In this document: piece after piece, positions 22,332 through 31,471 of the stretch
Layout of the letters: the number at the start of each line of letters is the position of its first letter
How positions within the stretch are numbered: position 1 is the stretch's first letter
Source: Actinocatenispora comari
GTDB taxonomy: Bacteria; Actinomycetota; Actinomycetes; Mycobacteriales; Micromonosporaceae
DNA length: 64,000 bases
Direction of reading: 5' to 3'
Assembly: GCF_017312725.1 (NCBI RefSeq)
Contig: NZ_BOPO01000055.1
Location: 124,001-188,000, forward strand
Notes under the pieces: generated by a model
Seen by the model: only the letters and a program-made list of their open reading frames with translations
Databases searched by the model: none
Told to the model about the DNA's origin: nothing
Made by a program: the position numbers and the translations under genes

Positions 22332-23840
22332 TCAGTGCTCGCAGAGCGAGAACTGGCGTTCGTAGAGCTGCTCGTTGTGCTCGTCGACGAAGAACTTGCG
22401 CTCCCGCATGAGCTGCTCGCGGTAGCCCTTGGCCTGTTCCAGCGTCATGGTCGAGCTGTCCGACCACGGCTGCTGTGGCGGGATGTCGGAGGTCGACACG
22501 ATCGGCTCGGACGGATCGATCAGGAAGAACACCAGGATCTTGCGGTGCCCGGGCCGGGTGGGGTCGCTGAGGCGGAACGAACCGACGCGGTGTTGCAGGA
22601 CGTTCGGAAAAGCCAGGCAGCGGCCCGCCGGGGTCGATGCCGAGCCCAGCAGCTGGTTCAGCGCGTCCTCGTCCTCCAGACCGTAGACCGCGCGCACGCC
22701 GCTGTCGTCGTTCTGCTCGTACTCCGGGTCGTCGAGGGCGGTCCGGAAGCTCAGCCGGCTCTCGGTGATGTTCTCGCTGTCCCAGTAGTAGATGCCGGTC
22801 GAGACGATCCGCTCGTTCAACATGCCCTCGACATGCCAGGAACCGCCGGCGTACTCGGGCTTGTCGGGGGTGAGGTGGATCGTGGCGAGCTTGACGATGA
22901 CCTGGAGCCGGCGGCCGCGCAGATCGACCCGGGCGGACGCGTCGGGCACCTCGGGCGCGGTGAAGACCGGGGCGTCCGGGACGACCGGGCGGCGGTTCTC
23001 CCACCAGTCGTCGTTGGCCACCTCCCACGCGTCCATGGCCTGCTTGTAGGCCTCGTCGTCGCTGAAGGAGGACCTGTCCGGGTACTCCGGCTCGGAGTCG
23101 TACCACCCGTACGGGTCGGCCTCGATCCGCAGCGGCCGCGGCCGGCGCAGGTCGGTGAGCACGTTCTCCAGCAGCGGCCGCATCCGCGCGAACAACTCCG
23201 GCAGTACGGCGGCCAGCTCGTGATGCCGCTCGGGGTGGAGGTTGTTGACGTACGAGCGGAAGCTGACGTCACCGTCCGCGCTGACGTCGACGTCGGTGGG
23301 CAGCCACTGGAACTGCTCCGAGAACTCGTACCGCGAGTAGTGGTCGGTCGGGTTCCGCCACGCCCGCTCGGGTGCCCCGCTCACCTCCCTCACCAGGCAG
23401 AACAGCGAGGGGTGGACCAGGTCGAGCACCTGGCCGTCGGACCCGGGATGCCAGTCCTGCTCCGCTTCGGGTACCTGTTCCAGCACCGAGACCGCCGCCC
23501 GCAGCCGGTCGGCCAGCTCGGTGTCGACCAGGGTGTCGGACTGCCAGACGCCGTCGACGGCGGACACCTCGGCGCCGGTCGCGGCATCCCGCAGCGCGGC
23601 GTAGTGCGCGAGTTCGGCGAGGACGTACCGCACCTGCGCCTCGGTCATGCCCTGGTCGATCGCCTCCCGCGTCCACCGCTCGGCGATCTCGGGGTCGTTC
23701 ATCTTGTCGTACCAGCCGGGCTTCGCCCGGATGTGCGCGCTGCACTGCATCATCTGCAGCTCCCGCAGGGTGCGGGGTGTCGCGAACGCTGCGGAGCGGG
23801 ACGCGTGAAAGGGCAGCGGGAAAGCAGGCAGGCCGGTCAA
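22332..23840 (-). CDS. DUF4246 family protein, probable 2OG-Fe(II) oxygenase
   Basis: A 502-residue DUF4246 protein. The family is known mostly from fungi, with scattered bacterial members, and has a jelly-roll dioxygenase core. Here the iron site can be proposed as H336 and E338 (SWHVEGMLNE) with H417 (NVLQHRVGSF), and the 2-oxoglutarate arginine in GHRKILVFFLIDP. Helical N-terminal residues about 25-130 contain MNDPEIAERW. The start is a TTG at 23838-23840 with GGGAGG eight bases upstream. The substrate is unknown. A small ORF of good codon composition lies upstream on the opposite strand. Confidence 0.82.
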   Translation of the reverse strand: MTGLPAFPLPFHASRSAAFATPRTLRELQMMQCSAHIRAKPGWYDKMNDPEIAERWTREAIDQGMTEAQVRYVLAELAHYAALRDAATGAEVSAVDGVWQSDTLVDTELADRLRAAVSVLEQVPEAEQDWHPGSDGQVLDLVHPSLFCLVREVSGAPERAWRNPTDHYSRYEFSEQFQWLPTDVDVSADGDVSFRSYVNNLHPERHHELAAVLPELFARMRPLLENVLTDLRRPRPLRIEADPYGWYDSEPEYPDRSSFSDDEAYKQAMDAWEVANDDWWENRRPVVPDAPVFTAPEVPDASARVDLRGRRLQVIVKLATIHLTPDKPEYAGGSWHVEGMLNERIVSTGIYYWDSENITESRLSFRTALDDPEYEQNDDSGVRAVYGLEDEDALNQLLGSASTPAGRCLAFPNVLQHRVGSFRLSDPTRPGHRKILVFFLIDPSEPIVSTSDIPPQQPWSDSSTMTLEQAKGYREQLMRERKFFVDEHNEQLYERQFSLCEH

Positions 23841-23968
23841 CTGCGGTTCCTCCCGGTGGGGTCCGTGGCGGCGGGAAGCCTACGGCAACCCACCGACAGC
23901 CCGGCGCCGAGGCGGTGCGGCGGTGTCCTCGCTGGGCCTCGCCGGCCTGGTCGTCTCGGAAGGTCATC

Positions 23969-24088
23969 GTGTGGCACGGCAACGACTCGACGTGCTTCAC
24001 GATCAGGCACGGCGGTGAGGTCAGGTTCAGCGACGAGGAACTGAACGTCCCGCCCGCTCGTCGGTACGACGGCACCAAGAGCTGCTGA
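23969..24088 (+). CDS. Possible small protein (39 aa), unrecognised
   Basis: A short frame starting GTG at 23969, preceded by GGAAGG with a 5-base spacer. It encodes VWHGNDSTCFTIRHGGEVRF and a further 19 residues ending in DGTKSC. Third codon positions are about 90% G or C, matching real genes here. Two cysteines occur, one as the final residue. It lies head to head with the DUF4246 oxygenase. It could be a conserved small protein, a precursor peptide, or the tail of a decayed gene, since the frame is open far upstream. No function is assigned. Confidence 0.35.
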   Translation: MWHGNDSTCFTIRHGGEVRFSDEELNVPPARRYDGTKSC

Positions 24089-24139
24089 CGACCGGTGGCG
24101 CCGGTCCGTCGGCGCCACCGGCTTGCCGGACCGGGGGGC

Positions 24140-26302
24140 TCACGACATGCGGTGGGCCTCCGGATAGCGGTGGCTCGGTGCCGGCGGCGGGCCGGCGCGC
24201 AGCACGTGATCGACGAACGCGGTGACGTAGGCCGAGACGACGGCCAGCCCGCGATCACCGTCGATCGGCCCCAGCTGAGCCAATCCGTGCAGCGCCGCCG
24301 GGATGTAGTAGGCACCGTAGTCGGTGAAGTTGAAGTGCTCGGTGCCGGCGATCTCGTACCGGAAGCACGGGCCGCTGCTGGCCGACCGCAACGACCGGCT
24401 GGCGGTACGGATCGCGCGCTGGTCGGCGTCCTTCGGGTGGCACCGGCCGGCCAGGCAGTCGCCCGGCGTGCCCAGCAGCATCATCGGCGCGGTCAGCCCG
24501 GTGCCGACCACCGGCCCGTACGGGGTGCCGTCCAGATCGGCGGCCCCGGCGCAGTGCGGGTCGTCGTGGCAGGCCTGCAGCGAGGCGGCTCCACCGAAGG
24601 AGTGCCCGAGGTACACGACGTGCGTGGCATCGACGTGCCCCGCCAGCGCACCGCGCACTCCGGCCATCCGCGCGGCGGTGAAGCGGGCGTCACCGGCCCA
24701 CACCGGTACCAGCCGGTCGCCGGCGGGCTGGCTGAAGTTCTGCGGATTGCCCCGCGCGGTGGCGCGTACCGGATGCCCGTGCAGCACGGTGAGGTTGGCG
24801 CTGTAGGTGGGGGTGACGCCGGCGACCAGGTAGCCGTGGCTGGCGAGATCCTCGGCGAGCGTGGCGAACTGCGGCGCGCTCAGCCCCATCCCGGGTTCCA
24901 GTACCACCAGCGGGAACCGGCCCGACGCCACCGGCGCTGCGACGATCGAATGGGTGCGTAGCGCGTCGAGCCGGTTGGCGAGCAGGCCGAACTGCAGCAC
25001 CCCGGCCCAGTGGCCCGGCGCGTACGGTGCGGGCGGGCCCGCGGTGCCGGCCGGTGCCGGGTACCAGACCCAGACCGACAGCTCGCGGGGTCGTCCCGGT
25101 TCGGGGGCGAGCGGGTCGAGGCGGCCCGAATCGGTCCAGTCGAAGGCGGTGCGACCCACCCGGTACGGCCCGGTGGGCGGCGGCAGGGCCCGCGGCAGCA
25201 CGTGCCGGACGCCGAGGTAGGTCACCGTGCCGGTCAGCGCCAGCACGATCGCGAGCGGCAGCGCGAGCAGCACCCGGGCGGCGGGATGCCGGCGACGGCG
25301 TACCGCCTGGGTCAGGAGCGCGACGAGACCCACCAGCACCGCGACCACGACCGTGAGGCGGGCGAGCCGGCCCCAGCCGGTGACCGGATAGTCGACCATG
25401 GCACCGATCCCGGCGCGCAGCCCGACCGCGACCGGCACGCTCGCGATCATCGCGTAGCCGGCACGGACCAGGGCCGGCCGGCGCCCGGAGCCATCGGGGA
25501 TGGGGCGAAGGACGCCCAGGTAGGCGCCGGCCGGGAGGACCACGGTCAGCAGGCAGGCGGTACCGATGACGGTGCGGCCGATCGCCGCGGCCCAGGGCCG
25601 CGCGCCGAGGCCGTCGCCGAGCGCCTCGCCCAGCGTGAGTCCGGCCGAGACCGCGCCGCAGAGCAGCACCGCGGCGGACAGCCGGTGCCGGCGCAGCCCG
25701 TACCGGCCGCCGACGACGACCCGCCGCAGCCACCGCGCGGCGCGGGCCACCGCTCGTCCCGGCCGCCCGCGGGAGGCGGCCAGGCCGGCGACCGCGTCGA
25801 GCAGGCTGTCGGCCCAGTCCGGTGTGTTCGGGGTGCGCTGGGGTGTACCGCCGCGCCCGGCCAGTCTCAGCGCCCCGGCGGCCGTCGCGGCGACGAGCGT
25901 CACGACGGCGAGCGCCAGGATCAGCGCTCGACCGGTGTCGCCCCAACGGTTCTGGTGCGTCCGCAGACCGACCGCGATCCAGTCGACGGCCACGGTCGCC
26001 GCGACCAGCCCGACCAGCACTCGGCCGGCGCGAAGCAACTCGCCCGCCACCGCCGGATCGGAGCCCGCCGCGACGCCTGCGCGGTGGCCGACGATCCGCA
26101 GCACCAGTGCCGCGGCCAGCACCGGTACGAGCACCTGCGTGCCGGAGACCACCACGTCGTACGGGTCGTCCTGCCACGCGCTGTGCGCCCGCACCGCGCC
26201 GAGCTGCGTCGTGGTCCACGCGAACGCCGTGTACATCCCCGCCATCACGACGCAGCACCACGATGCGCGCCGCACCTCGCTCGCCAACCCGTCCCGAGCC
26301 AT
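24140..26302 (-). CDS. Membrane protein fused to PAF-acetylhydrolase-like alpha/beta hydrolase
   Basis: A 720-residue protein in two parts. Residues 1-400 carry about nine hydrophobic helices. Residues 410-715 are an alpha/beta hydrolase of the platelet-activating-factor acetylhydrolase II type, with the oxyanion strand FPLVVLEPGMG, nucleophile elbow LGHSFGGAA, an acid candidate in GAADLDGTPYG and a histidine candidate in AGTEHFNFTDY. The catalytic half probably faces outside. The ATG at 26300-26302 starts a typical N-terminus; the frame upstream shadows the RibD-like gene. Two direct repeats (26324-26351) lie just before the start. It likely hydrolyses a lipid or short-chain ester. Confidence 0.82.
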   Translation of the reverse strand: MARDGLASEVRRASWCCVVMAGMYTAFAWTTTQLGAVRAHSAWQDDPYDVVVSGTQVLVPVLAAALVLRIVGHRAGVAAGSDPAVAGELLRAGRVLVGLVAATVAVDWIAVGLRTHQNRWGDTGRALILALAVVTLVAATAAGALRLAGRGGTPQRTPNTPDWADSLLDAVAGLAASRGRPGRAVARAARWLRRVVVGGRYGLRRHRLSAAVLLCGAVSAGLTLGEALGDGLGARPWAAAIGRTVIGTACLLTVVLPAGAYLGVLRPIPDGSGRRPALVRAGYAMIASVPVAVGLRAGIGAMVDYPVTGWGRLARLTVVVAVLVGLVALLTQAVRRRRHPAARVLLALPLAIVLALTGTVTYLGVRHVLPRALPPPTGPYRVGRTAFDWTDSGRLDPLAPEPGRPRELSVWVWYPAPAGTAGPPAPYAPGHWAGVLQFGLLANRLDALRTHSIVAAPVASGRFPLVVLEPGMGLSAPQFATLAEDLASHGYLVAGVTPTYSANLTVLHGHPVRATARGNPQNFSQPAGDRLVPVWAGDARFTAARMAGVRGALAGHVDATHVVYLGHSFGGAASLQACHDDPHCAGAADLDGTPYGPVVGTGLTAPMMLLGTPGDCLAGRCHPKDADQRAIRTASRSLRSASSGPCFRYEIAGTEHFNFTDYGAYYIPAALHGLAQLGPIDGDRGLAVVSAYVTAFVDHVLRAGPPPAPSHRYPEAHRMS

Positions 26303-26323
26303 GCATGCCCTCCGCTCCGATTT

Positions 26324-26351
26324 AGTACGCGCCACGATAGTACGTGCCACG
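26324..26351. promoter_or_regulatory. Direct repeat upstream of the membrane hydrolase gene
   Basis: AGTACGYGCCACG occurs at 26324-26336 and 26339-26351 (15-bp spacing, about one and a half helical turns), with a further partial TAGTAG after it. It starts 22 bp before the gene, so it is a plausible activator or repressor site. No regulator gene is adjacent. Confidence 0.5.
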
Positions 26352-26572
26352 TAGTAGCGCAACGGGCGGCCGCCGTGGCAACTCGCCTCGGGTTCGCCCG
26401 AAGCGGGCTGCCGAGGCTCGCCACGCACGGGAACGGCTCCCGCCGGCCGATCGGCCGCGGTGTGTCGGAACGATGAGTTCGGGTGCCGGCCCGCGTCTGC
26501 ACTGCGTACCCATCGCCTCGACCCGACGCGAGGCGCAGGATCCCCTGGTACGAAGTGGAGAGGGAGGCCAGG

Positions 26573-27157
26573 ATGAGCGCTCCGATTCGGCTGTACATGT
26601 CGATGTCGCTGGACGGCTACATCGCCGGCCCCGACGATCGGCCCGGCCAGGAGCTCGGCCGCGACGGCGGCCGCCTGTTCAACTGGCTCGACGACCGGAG
26701 CTCCGACGGCCCGAGCGGCCAGGTGTACCGCGAGGCGCTGGCGACCGGCGCGGTGATCTCCGGCCGGCGGACCTTCGAACTGGCCGGGCGCTGGCAGGGC
26801 GACCATCACGACGGCGTGCCGATCCTCGTCCTGACGCATCGGGTGGACGACGGGGACGTGCCGCCCGGCCACGCGCGGTTCGTCACCGACGTCGACGACT
26901 GCGCGGCGCAGGCTCGCGCGGCCGCCGGGGATCGGCCGGTGCTGGTGCACGGGGCGAGCGCGGCGCAGTCGCTGCTGCGGGCCGGGCACCTCGACGAGAT
27001 GGAGATCCATCTGGTTCAGGTACTGCTCGGGGATGGCCGACGGCTGTTCGACCATCCAGGTGGCGAGCACATCGAACTCGACCTCGTCCGGCGGCTCGAC
27101 GACCGAGATGTCACGCACCTGCGCTACCGGGTGCGCCGCCCGGGGGAGACGGCATGA
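26573..27157 (+). CDS. Dihydrofolate reductase/RibD C-terminal-like protein
   Basis: A 194-residue protein of the RibD_C/DHFR-like fold. The opening IRLYMSMSLDGYIAGPDD is the family hallmark. ISGRRTFE and PVLVHGASAAQSLLRAGHLDEMEIHLVQVLLGDG follow, giving the NADPH-binding strands and loop. Such stand-alone proteins are common in actinobacteria and mostly uncharacterised. The ATG at 26573 follows a GGAGAGGGAGG box. It overlaps the next gene by four bases (ATGA), so the two are an operon. Confidence 0.88.
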   Translation: MSAPIRLYMSMSLDGYIAGPDDRPGQELGRDGGRLFNWLDDRSSDGPSGQVYREALATGAVISGRRTFELAGRWQGDHHDGVPILVLTHRVDDGDVPPGHARFVTDVDDCAAQARAAAGDRPVLVHGASAAQSLLRAGHLDEMEIHLVQVLLGDGRRLFDHPGGEHIELDLVRRLDDRDVTHLRYRVRRPGETA

Positions 27158-27561
27158 AGACGCTGTTCGTCAGCTACCGCGTCACCGACCTGGGCCGCTC
27201 GCTCGCCTTCTACCGCGCTCTCGGCTACGCCGAGCTGGGCCGGGTGGATCTTGGCGACGGCGGCCGGCTGGTGATCCTCAAGTTCCCCGACGAGCCGGCG
27301 GCCTCGCTCGAACTGGTGCACCGTGCCGGCGGTGGACCGGTCGAGGTGGGCAGCGGTTTCGACCACCTGGCGATCGAGGTGGACGCGCTGGCCGCCACCT
27401 TGGAGCGGTTGACCGGCGCGGGCCTGGAGCCGGGCCCGGTCGAGTACCCGGGTGGTCCGGACGGCCCGAAGACCTCCTGGCTCACCGACCCGGACGGCTA
27501 CCGGCTCGAACTGGTGGAGTGGCCGCCGGACAGCCCCGAGGGCCTGACCACGGAGTTCTGA
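27154..27561 (+). CDS. VOC (glyoxalase-fold) protein
   Basis: A 135-residue vicinal oxygen chelate protein with two beta-alpha-beta-beta-beta modules. Candidate metal ligands are in SLELVHRAGG, FDHLAIEVD and GYRLELVEW, close to true glyoxalase I spacing. The ATG overlaps the RibD-like gene's stop (ATGA). Function as a glyoxalase, dioxygenase or antibiotic-binding protein cannot be decided from sequence. Confidence 0.85.
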   Translation: MKTLFVSYRVTDLGRSLAFYRALGYAELGRVDLGDGGRLVILKFPDEPAASLELVHRAGGGPVEVGSGFDHLAIEVDALAATLERLTGAGLEPGPVEYPGGPDGPKTSWLTDPDGYRLELVEWPPDSPEGLTTEF

Positions 27562-27733
27562 GCTCGCCGCGGGAGAGCGTCGTCGGGAGGCGGATCCGGC
27601 GCACCGGCGCTCGACGCTGTTCGTCCTGCTGGCCTGTTCCCGTTGCTGAAATATGTCGCCATAATGATCGTATGCGCGTTAAGGACCTTTCGTAGCGGAG
27701 GTTCTGGACCACTGCCGCGGCAGGGGAGGGCAC

Positions 27734-29023
27734 ATGCGTCGTCGATCGTGTGGTGTCGCACTGGTGGCCACGGCGCTCGTCGCCGTGGCCGCGGGCGCGG
27801 TCGGGGCGACTGCCGCCTCGGCCGCCACCCCGGAGCCGGTGATCGGGCACGCCGTGTTCAACGACCCGGCCGGCTCGGCGACCGCGCAGGACGCCGTGTT
27901 CACCCAACTGGCCGGGCTGATCGAGCGGGTACCGGCCGGGCAGGACATCGAGCTGACCACCTACGGCTTCGATGTCGTCGCCGGTGCCGGCGCGCCGGAC
28001 CTCGCCGCCGACCTGATCGCCGCGTACCAGCGGGGAGTGCACGTCCGCGTCATCGTCGACCATGCCTCGGCGGCCAACGCCCCGGTCGACACCCTGCGCT
28101 CCGCGCTGGGCAGCGACGACACGGCCTCGTCGTACGTGGTCGACTGCAAGGACCAGTTCCCCGACGGGCCCGACCGGGGCTGCATCGGCACCCGCCAGTA
28201 CCTGTGGCCGGGCACCAGCACGCCCACCAACGCCTACAACCACAACAAGTTCGCGCTGTTCTCACAGGTGGCGCTGGCGTCGGGCACCGTCTCCGACGTG
28301 GTCTACCAGGCGTCGGCCAACATCGGCAGCTGGGACTCCCAGAACGCCTACAACAACGCCTTCACCTACACCGACCCGCGCACCTACGGCTACTACGCCC
28401 AGTACTTCGACGATCTGCGCGACTACCGGCACAGCAGCACCGGCGACAACGACTACTACCGCGACTCCGGTACCGGCACCAGGTACCGGGTGTTCTTCTT
28501 CCCGCGCCACGAGCCGGCCGGTGCGAGCTTCACCGACTCGTCCAGCGACACGGTCTACAACATCCTGCGGTCGGTGGCGTGCACGCACACCAACCCGGAC
28601 GGCTCGACGCACCAGACGCTCATCCGCGTCGCCAACTGGGCGCTGGACCGTACCGACGTGGCGCAGCAACTCGACACGTTGGCGCAGGACGGATGCTGGG
28701 TGGACGTGGTCTACAGCAACGTCAGTACCGGCGCCGACGCCGCGCTCAGCTCGACCAGGAATCTCCAGGTCACCAAGTGCGACTACAGCACCGACGGCCG
28801 GCGCATCCGGCTGCACTCGAAGTACCTGCTGATCAACGGCGGCATCACCGGGGATCCCGGCGCGCACCTGTGGACCGGCAGCCCCAACCTCGCCTGGGGT
28901 GAGCTGCGCCAGGCCGACGAGGCGATGCTTCGGGTGCTGGATCAGGGCAGCCACGACGAGTACCTCGCCGACTTCTGGCACGTGCGCGACACCTGTCGAG
29001 CCAACGGCGGCATCGTCAGGTAA
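27734..29023 (+). CDS. Secreted phospholipase D-like protein
   Basis: A 429-residue secreted protein with a signal peptide (about 1-31, ends ASA-AT). Two PLD half-sites are visible: YNHNKFALFSQ (H170, K172) followed by ASANIGSWD, and RLHSKYLLINGG (H361, K363) followed by TGSPNLA. In both, the Asp of the classical HxKx4D motif is replaced (Ser and Asn), which is seen in some secreted PLD-like families; activity is likely but not assured. Cysteines at several positions suggest disulfides. The ATG at 27734 follows GGGGAGGG. It stands alone and ends convergent with the F420 enzyme gene. Confidence 0.85.
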   Translation: MRRRSCGVALVATALVAVAAGAVGATAASAATPEPVIGHAVFNDPAGSATAQDAVFTQLAGLIERVPAGQDIELTTYGFDVVAGAGAPDLAADLIAAYQRGVHVRVIVDHASAANAPVDTLRSALGSDDTASSYVVDCKDQFPDGPDRGCIGTRQYLWPGTSTPTNAYNHNKFALFSQVALASGTVSDVVYQASANIGSWDSQNAYNNAFTYTDPRTYGYYAQYFDDLRDYRHSSTGDNDYYRDSGTGTRYRVFFFPRHEPAGASFTDSSSDTVYNILRSVACTHTNPDGSTHQTLIRVANWALDRTDVAQQLDTLAQDGCWVDVVYSNVSTGADAALSSTRNLQVTKCDYSTDGRRIRLHSKYLLINGGITGDPGAHLWTGSPNLAWGELRQADEAMLRVLDQGSHDEYLADFWHVRDTCRANGGIVR

Positions 29024-29037
29024 TCCCGGCCGGCCCG

Positions 29038-29436
29038 TCACACCGTGCGGCTCGACCGCTGCCCGTCCAGCCCCCAGGAGATGATCCGGCGCGGTGCGAT
29101 CACGATGATCTCCCGCGAGAAGAACGGCAGCGGCGGCTCGTGGTCGGTCAGCGCGGTCGCCGAACCGCGGATCTCGATGCCGCGCACCGACCAGGGGTCG
29201 ACCGAGACCACGTCGTCGACGACGAACGACACGGTGCTGCCACGCTGGATGTTCCGGAACTTCCTGGACTCGCCCAGCGCGTGACCGCCGATGATGATCG
29301 TGCCGGCCTCGGCGTCCACGAAGAACCCCACCGGATTGTTCTGTACCTGGCCCTCGGGAGAGACGGTGGCCAGCCGGCCGAGCCGCTGTCCCGCCAGATA
29401 GTCCTGCTCTGCCTGGGTGAAGACCATGCCCCGCAT
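29038..29436 (-). CDS. PPOX-class F420-dependent oxidoreductase
   Basis: A 132-residue split-barrel flavin/F420 protein. The sequence FTQAEQDYLAGQRLGRLATV ... QNNPVGFFVD ... GESRKFRNIQRGSTVSFVVDDV ... GIEIRGSATAL ... PRRIISWGL is characteristic of the actinobacterial PPOX F420 group. These small enzymes reduce diverse substrates with coenzyme F420. The ATG at 29434-29436 has GGAG with a 6-base spacer; a second ATG nine bases later is possible. Only 14 bp separate it from the convergent PLD gene. Confidence 0.9.
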   Translation of the reverse strand: MRGMVFTQAEQDYLAGQRLGRLATVSPEGQVQNNPVGFFVDAEAGTIIIGGHALGESRKFRNIQRGSTVSFVVDDVVSVDPWSVRGIEIRGSATALTDHEPPLPFFSREIIVIAPRRIISWGLDGQRSSRTV

Positions 29437-29671
29437 TCTGCGCTCCGGACACCGCTGTCAAGCAAGAGTGGAGACGTCCCGAGCCCGTTCGCGCTCTCCA
29501 CCACGGGGTCTGGAGCCTCGGATGCTCGATCCTTCGGGTCCGGGAACGCCGCCGAGCCCGAAGCGACCGCGCCGGCGAGAGGACATTTGTACTGTCGGGT
29601 CGAGAACTTTCGAATCTGCCGCGCCGCGCCGTGTCTCCGCGATGCTGGTCGTTGTCGAAGGAGGAAGTCCC

Positions 29672-30364
29672 ATGGTCGGCGCGGTGACGGTGGTCAAGTA
29701 CGCGGGTGCGGCGGCGGTGGTGCTGCCGGGCTGGTTGCTGATCCGGCAGCTGGTCTCGGGCAGCCATCCGGTCGACATGCTGCGCCGCTGCTGGCGGCGC
29801 CCGGTGCCGGTCGCGGCGGTGGCGCTGGTCGTGCTGTTCGTCGCCATGGCCGTGGTGCAGACGGTGTACCCGCAGGTGCTGACCACGCTGCAGCGCGAGC
29901 CCGGCGGCGGCTGGTGGCGGTGTGGCACCGCCCTGCTGGTCCAGACGTCGGGGTGGGTGCAGTTGCTGTTCAACCTGGCCGCGCTGATCGTGGTGGCGCC
30001 GGTGGCCGCGCGGGTGTTCGGGTCGGTGCGGATGATCGTGACCTTCCTCGTCAGCGGAGTGGCCGCGCAGGCGGTGAGCATGGTCGCCGGCTGGTCGCCG
30101 ACCGGCGGGGGAGACTCGGTGGCCATCTGCGGCCTCGTCGGCGCGCTGGCGGTCTGGTACCTGCTGCGGGGCAGTGACCTTCGACGCTGGTCGCTGTTGC
30201 TCGTCCCGATCGCCGGTGCGGTGCTGTGCCTGATCGCCAACAACCACGGAGTCGGGGTGCTGACCGGATGCCTGCTGGGCGCCGCCTACGCGCTGCCCGG
30301 CATCGGCCCCGACCGCGCCGGCGGGCACCGCGTCGCCGCACCTGCCGGCACCGCCACGCACTGA
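29672..30364 (+). CDS. Rhomboid-like integral membrane protein
   Basis: A 230-residue protein with about six hydrophobic helices. The features match rhomboid intramembrane proteases. A segment after helix 1 reads WVQLLFNLAAL (cf. the HLxxNxxAL motif, with the His changed). A serine lies in GGGDSVAICGLVGAL where GxSG is expected, and a histidine in NNHGVGVLTGCLLGA on the last helix. The Ser-His dyad may therefore be present, but the loop and first His are atypical, so an inactive relative is possible. The ATG at 29672 follows GAAGGAGGA, a strong ribosome site. Confidence 0.65.
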   Translation: MVGAVTVVKYAGAAAVVLPGWLLIRQLVSGSHPVDMLRRCWRRPVPVAAVALVVLFVAMAVVQTVYPQVLTTLQREPGGGWWRCGTALLVQTSGWVQLLFNLAALIVVAPVAARVFGSVRMIVTFLVSGVAAQAVSMVAGWSPTGGGDSVAICGLVGALAVWYLLRGSDLRRWSLLLVPIAGAVLCLIANNHGVGVLTGCLLGAAYALPGIGPDRAGGHRVAAPAGTATH

Positions 30365-30446
30365 CCCACCAACCCGAGGTTGCCGCGGCCGGACCGGCGT
30401 GCCTGGGCGTGCCGATCGTCGGGTGCGGTGATCGAGCAGCGTTTCG

Positions 30447-31454
30447 TCAATGCCGGGTCGAGGACTCCCGGACGATCAGTTCGGTCGGCGTGACCAGCGG
30501 TTCGGCGGGTGCCGCGGCGCCGCCGATCAGGTCGATGAGCAGGCGCACCGCCACCTCGCCCATGGCGTACATCGGTTGCCGCACGGTCGTCAGCGACGGT
30601 ACGGCCAGTGCGGCGGCCGGGATGTCGTCGAATCCCACGACCGCGACGTCGTCGGGCACCCGGACGCCGTCCTCTCGCAGCCGGCGCAGCGCGGCGAGCG
30701 CGACCACGTCGCCGACCGCGAGAACCGCGTCGAGGTCGGGGTCGCGGGCCAGCAGTTCACCGGTCGCGTCATACGACCGGCGATCGCTCATGTCGGTGCG
30801 CAGGACCAGCTCGTCACGCAGTTCGATGCCGTGTTCGCGCAACGCTCGGCGCCAGCCGCGATCGCGTTCGGCGCAGAACGTGTACTCCGGGGGGCCGGTG
30901 ATCACGCCGATGCGGCGGGCGCCGGTCTCGGCAAGGTGGCGGGCCACCTCGTACGCGCCGCGCTCGTTGGTGGTGGCCACCGACGGGAAGCGGGGACGGC
31001 TGACCCGGTCGTCGATCATCACGATCGGGAGGCCGCGTCGCTCGTGCAGCTCGGTCAGCGCGGGTAGGCCGCCGGGTGGTTCGATCGCGACGATGCCGTC
31101 GATCGCGTTGCTCTGCACCTGATGCAGGAACGCGGTGAGCGACTTCTCGCCGCGCGACAGGGTCTGCAGCACGAGAGTGAAGCCCCGCGCTTCGGCTTCG
31201 GCGGCGACGCCGCCGAGCACCTGGAGCATCCACGGCCACGCCAACGAGGACACCAGCAGTCCGACGGTGCGTTGGCTGCCTCGGGCGAGCCGCACGGCGC
31301 TGGCACTCGGGACGAATCCGAGGTTGCGGGCGGCGGCGCGAACCCGCGCGACGGCGCCCGCGCCGACGTCCGGATGGTCGTTGAGCGCCCGCGACGCGGT
31401 GGCCTTCGAGACTCCGGCGGCCGCGGCGACCTGAGCGATCGTCACCCGAGCCAT
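30447..31454 (-). CDS. LacI-family regulator
   Basis: A 335-residue LacI/GalR repressor. The DNA-binding headpiece (1-55) reads VTIAQVAAAAGVSKATASRALND with the hinge SASAVRLARGSQRTVGLLV. A periplasmic-binding-protein-like sugar domain follows (about 62-330). ATG at 31452-31454 follows GGAGGATCCG. A large inverted repeat with a GGAACCGGTTCC core lies 18-49 bp before the start, so autoregulation is likely. It is divergent from the secreted beta-propeller gene at 31654, the most obvious target. Confidence 0.93.
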   Translation of the reverse strand: MARVTIAQVAAAAGVSKATASRALNDHPDVGAGAVARVRAAARNLGFVPSASAVRLARGSQRTVGLLVSSLAWPWMLQVLGGVAAEAEARGFTLVLQTLSRGEKSLTAFLHQVQSNAIDGIVAIEPPGGLPALTELHERRGLPIVMIDDRVSRPRFPSVATTNERGAYEVARHLAETGARRIGVITGPPEYTFCAERDRGWRRALREHGIELRDELVLRTDMSDRRSYDATGELLARDPDLDAVLAVGDVVALAALRRLREDGVRVPDDVAVVGFDDIPAAALAVPSLTTVRQPMYAMGEVAVRLLIDLIGGAAAPAEPLVTPTELIVRESSTRH

Positions 31455-31471
31455 CGGATCCTCCGCGAGGT

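Noticed and set aside
22275-24044. 589-residue plus-strand frame
   Set aside because: Antisense to the DUF4246 gene, with Arg/Val/Gly-biased composition and no fold; only its last 39 codons, outside that gene, have independent support.
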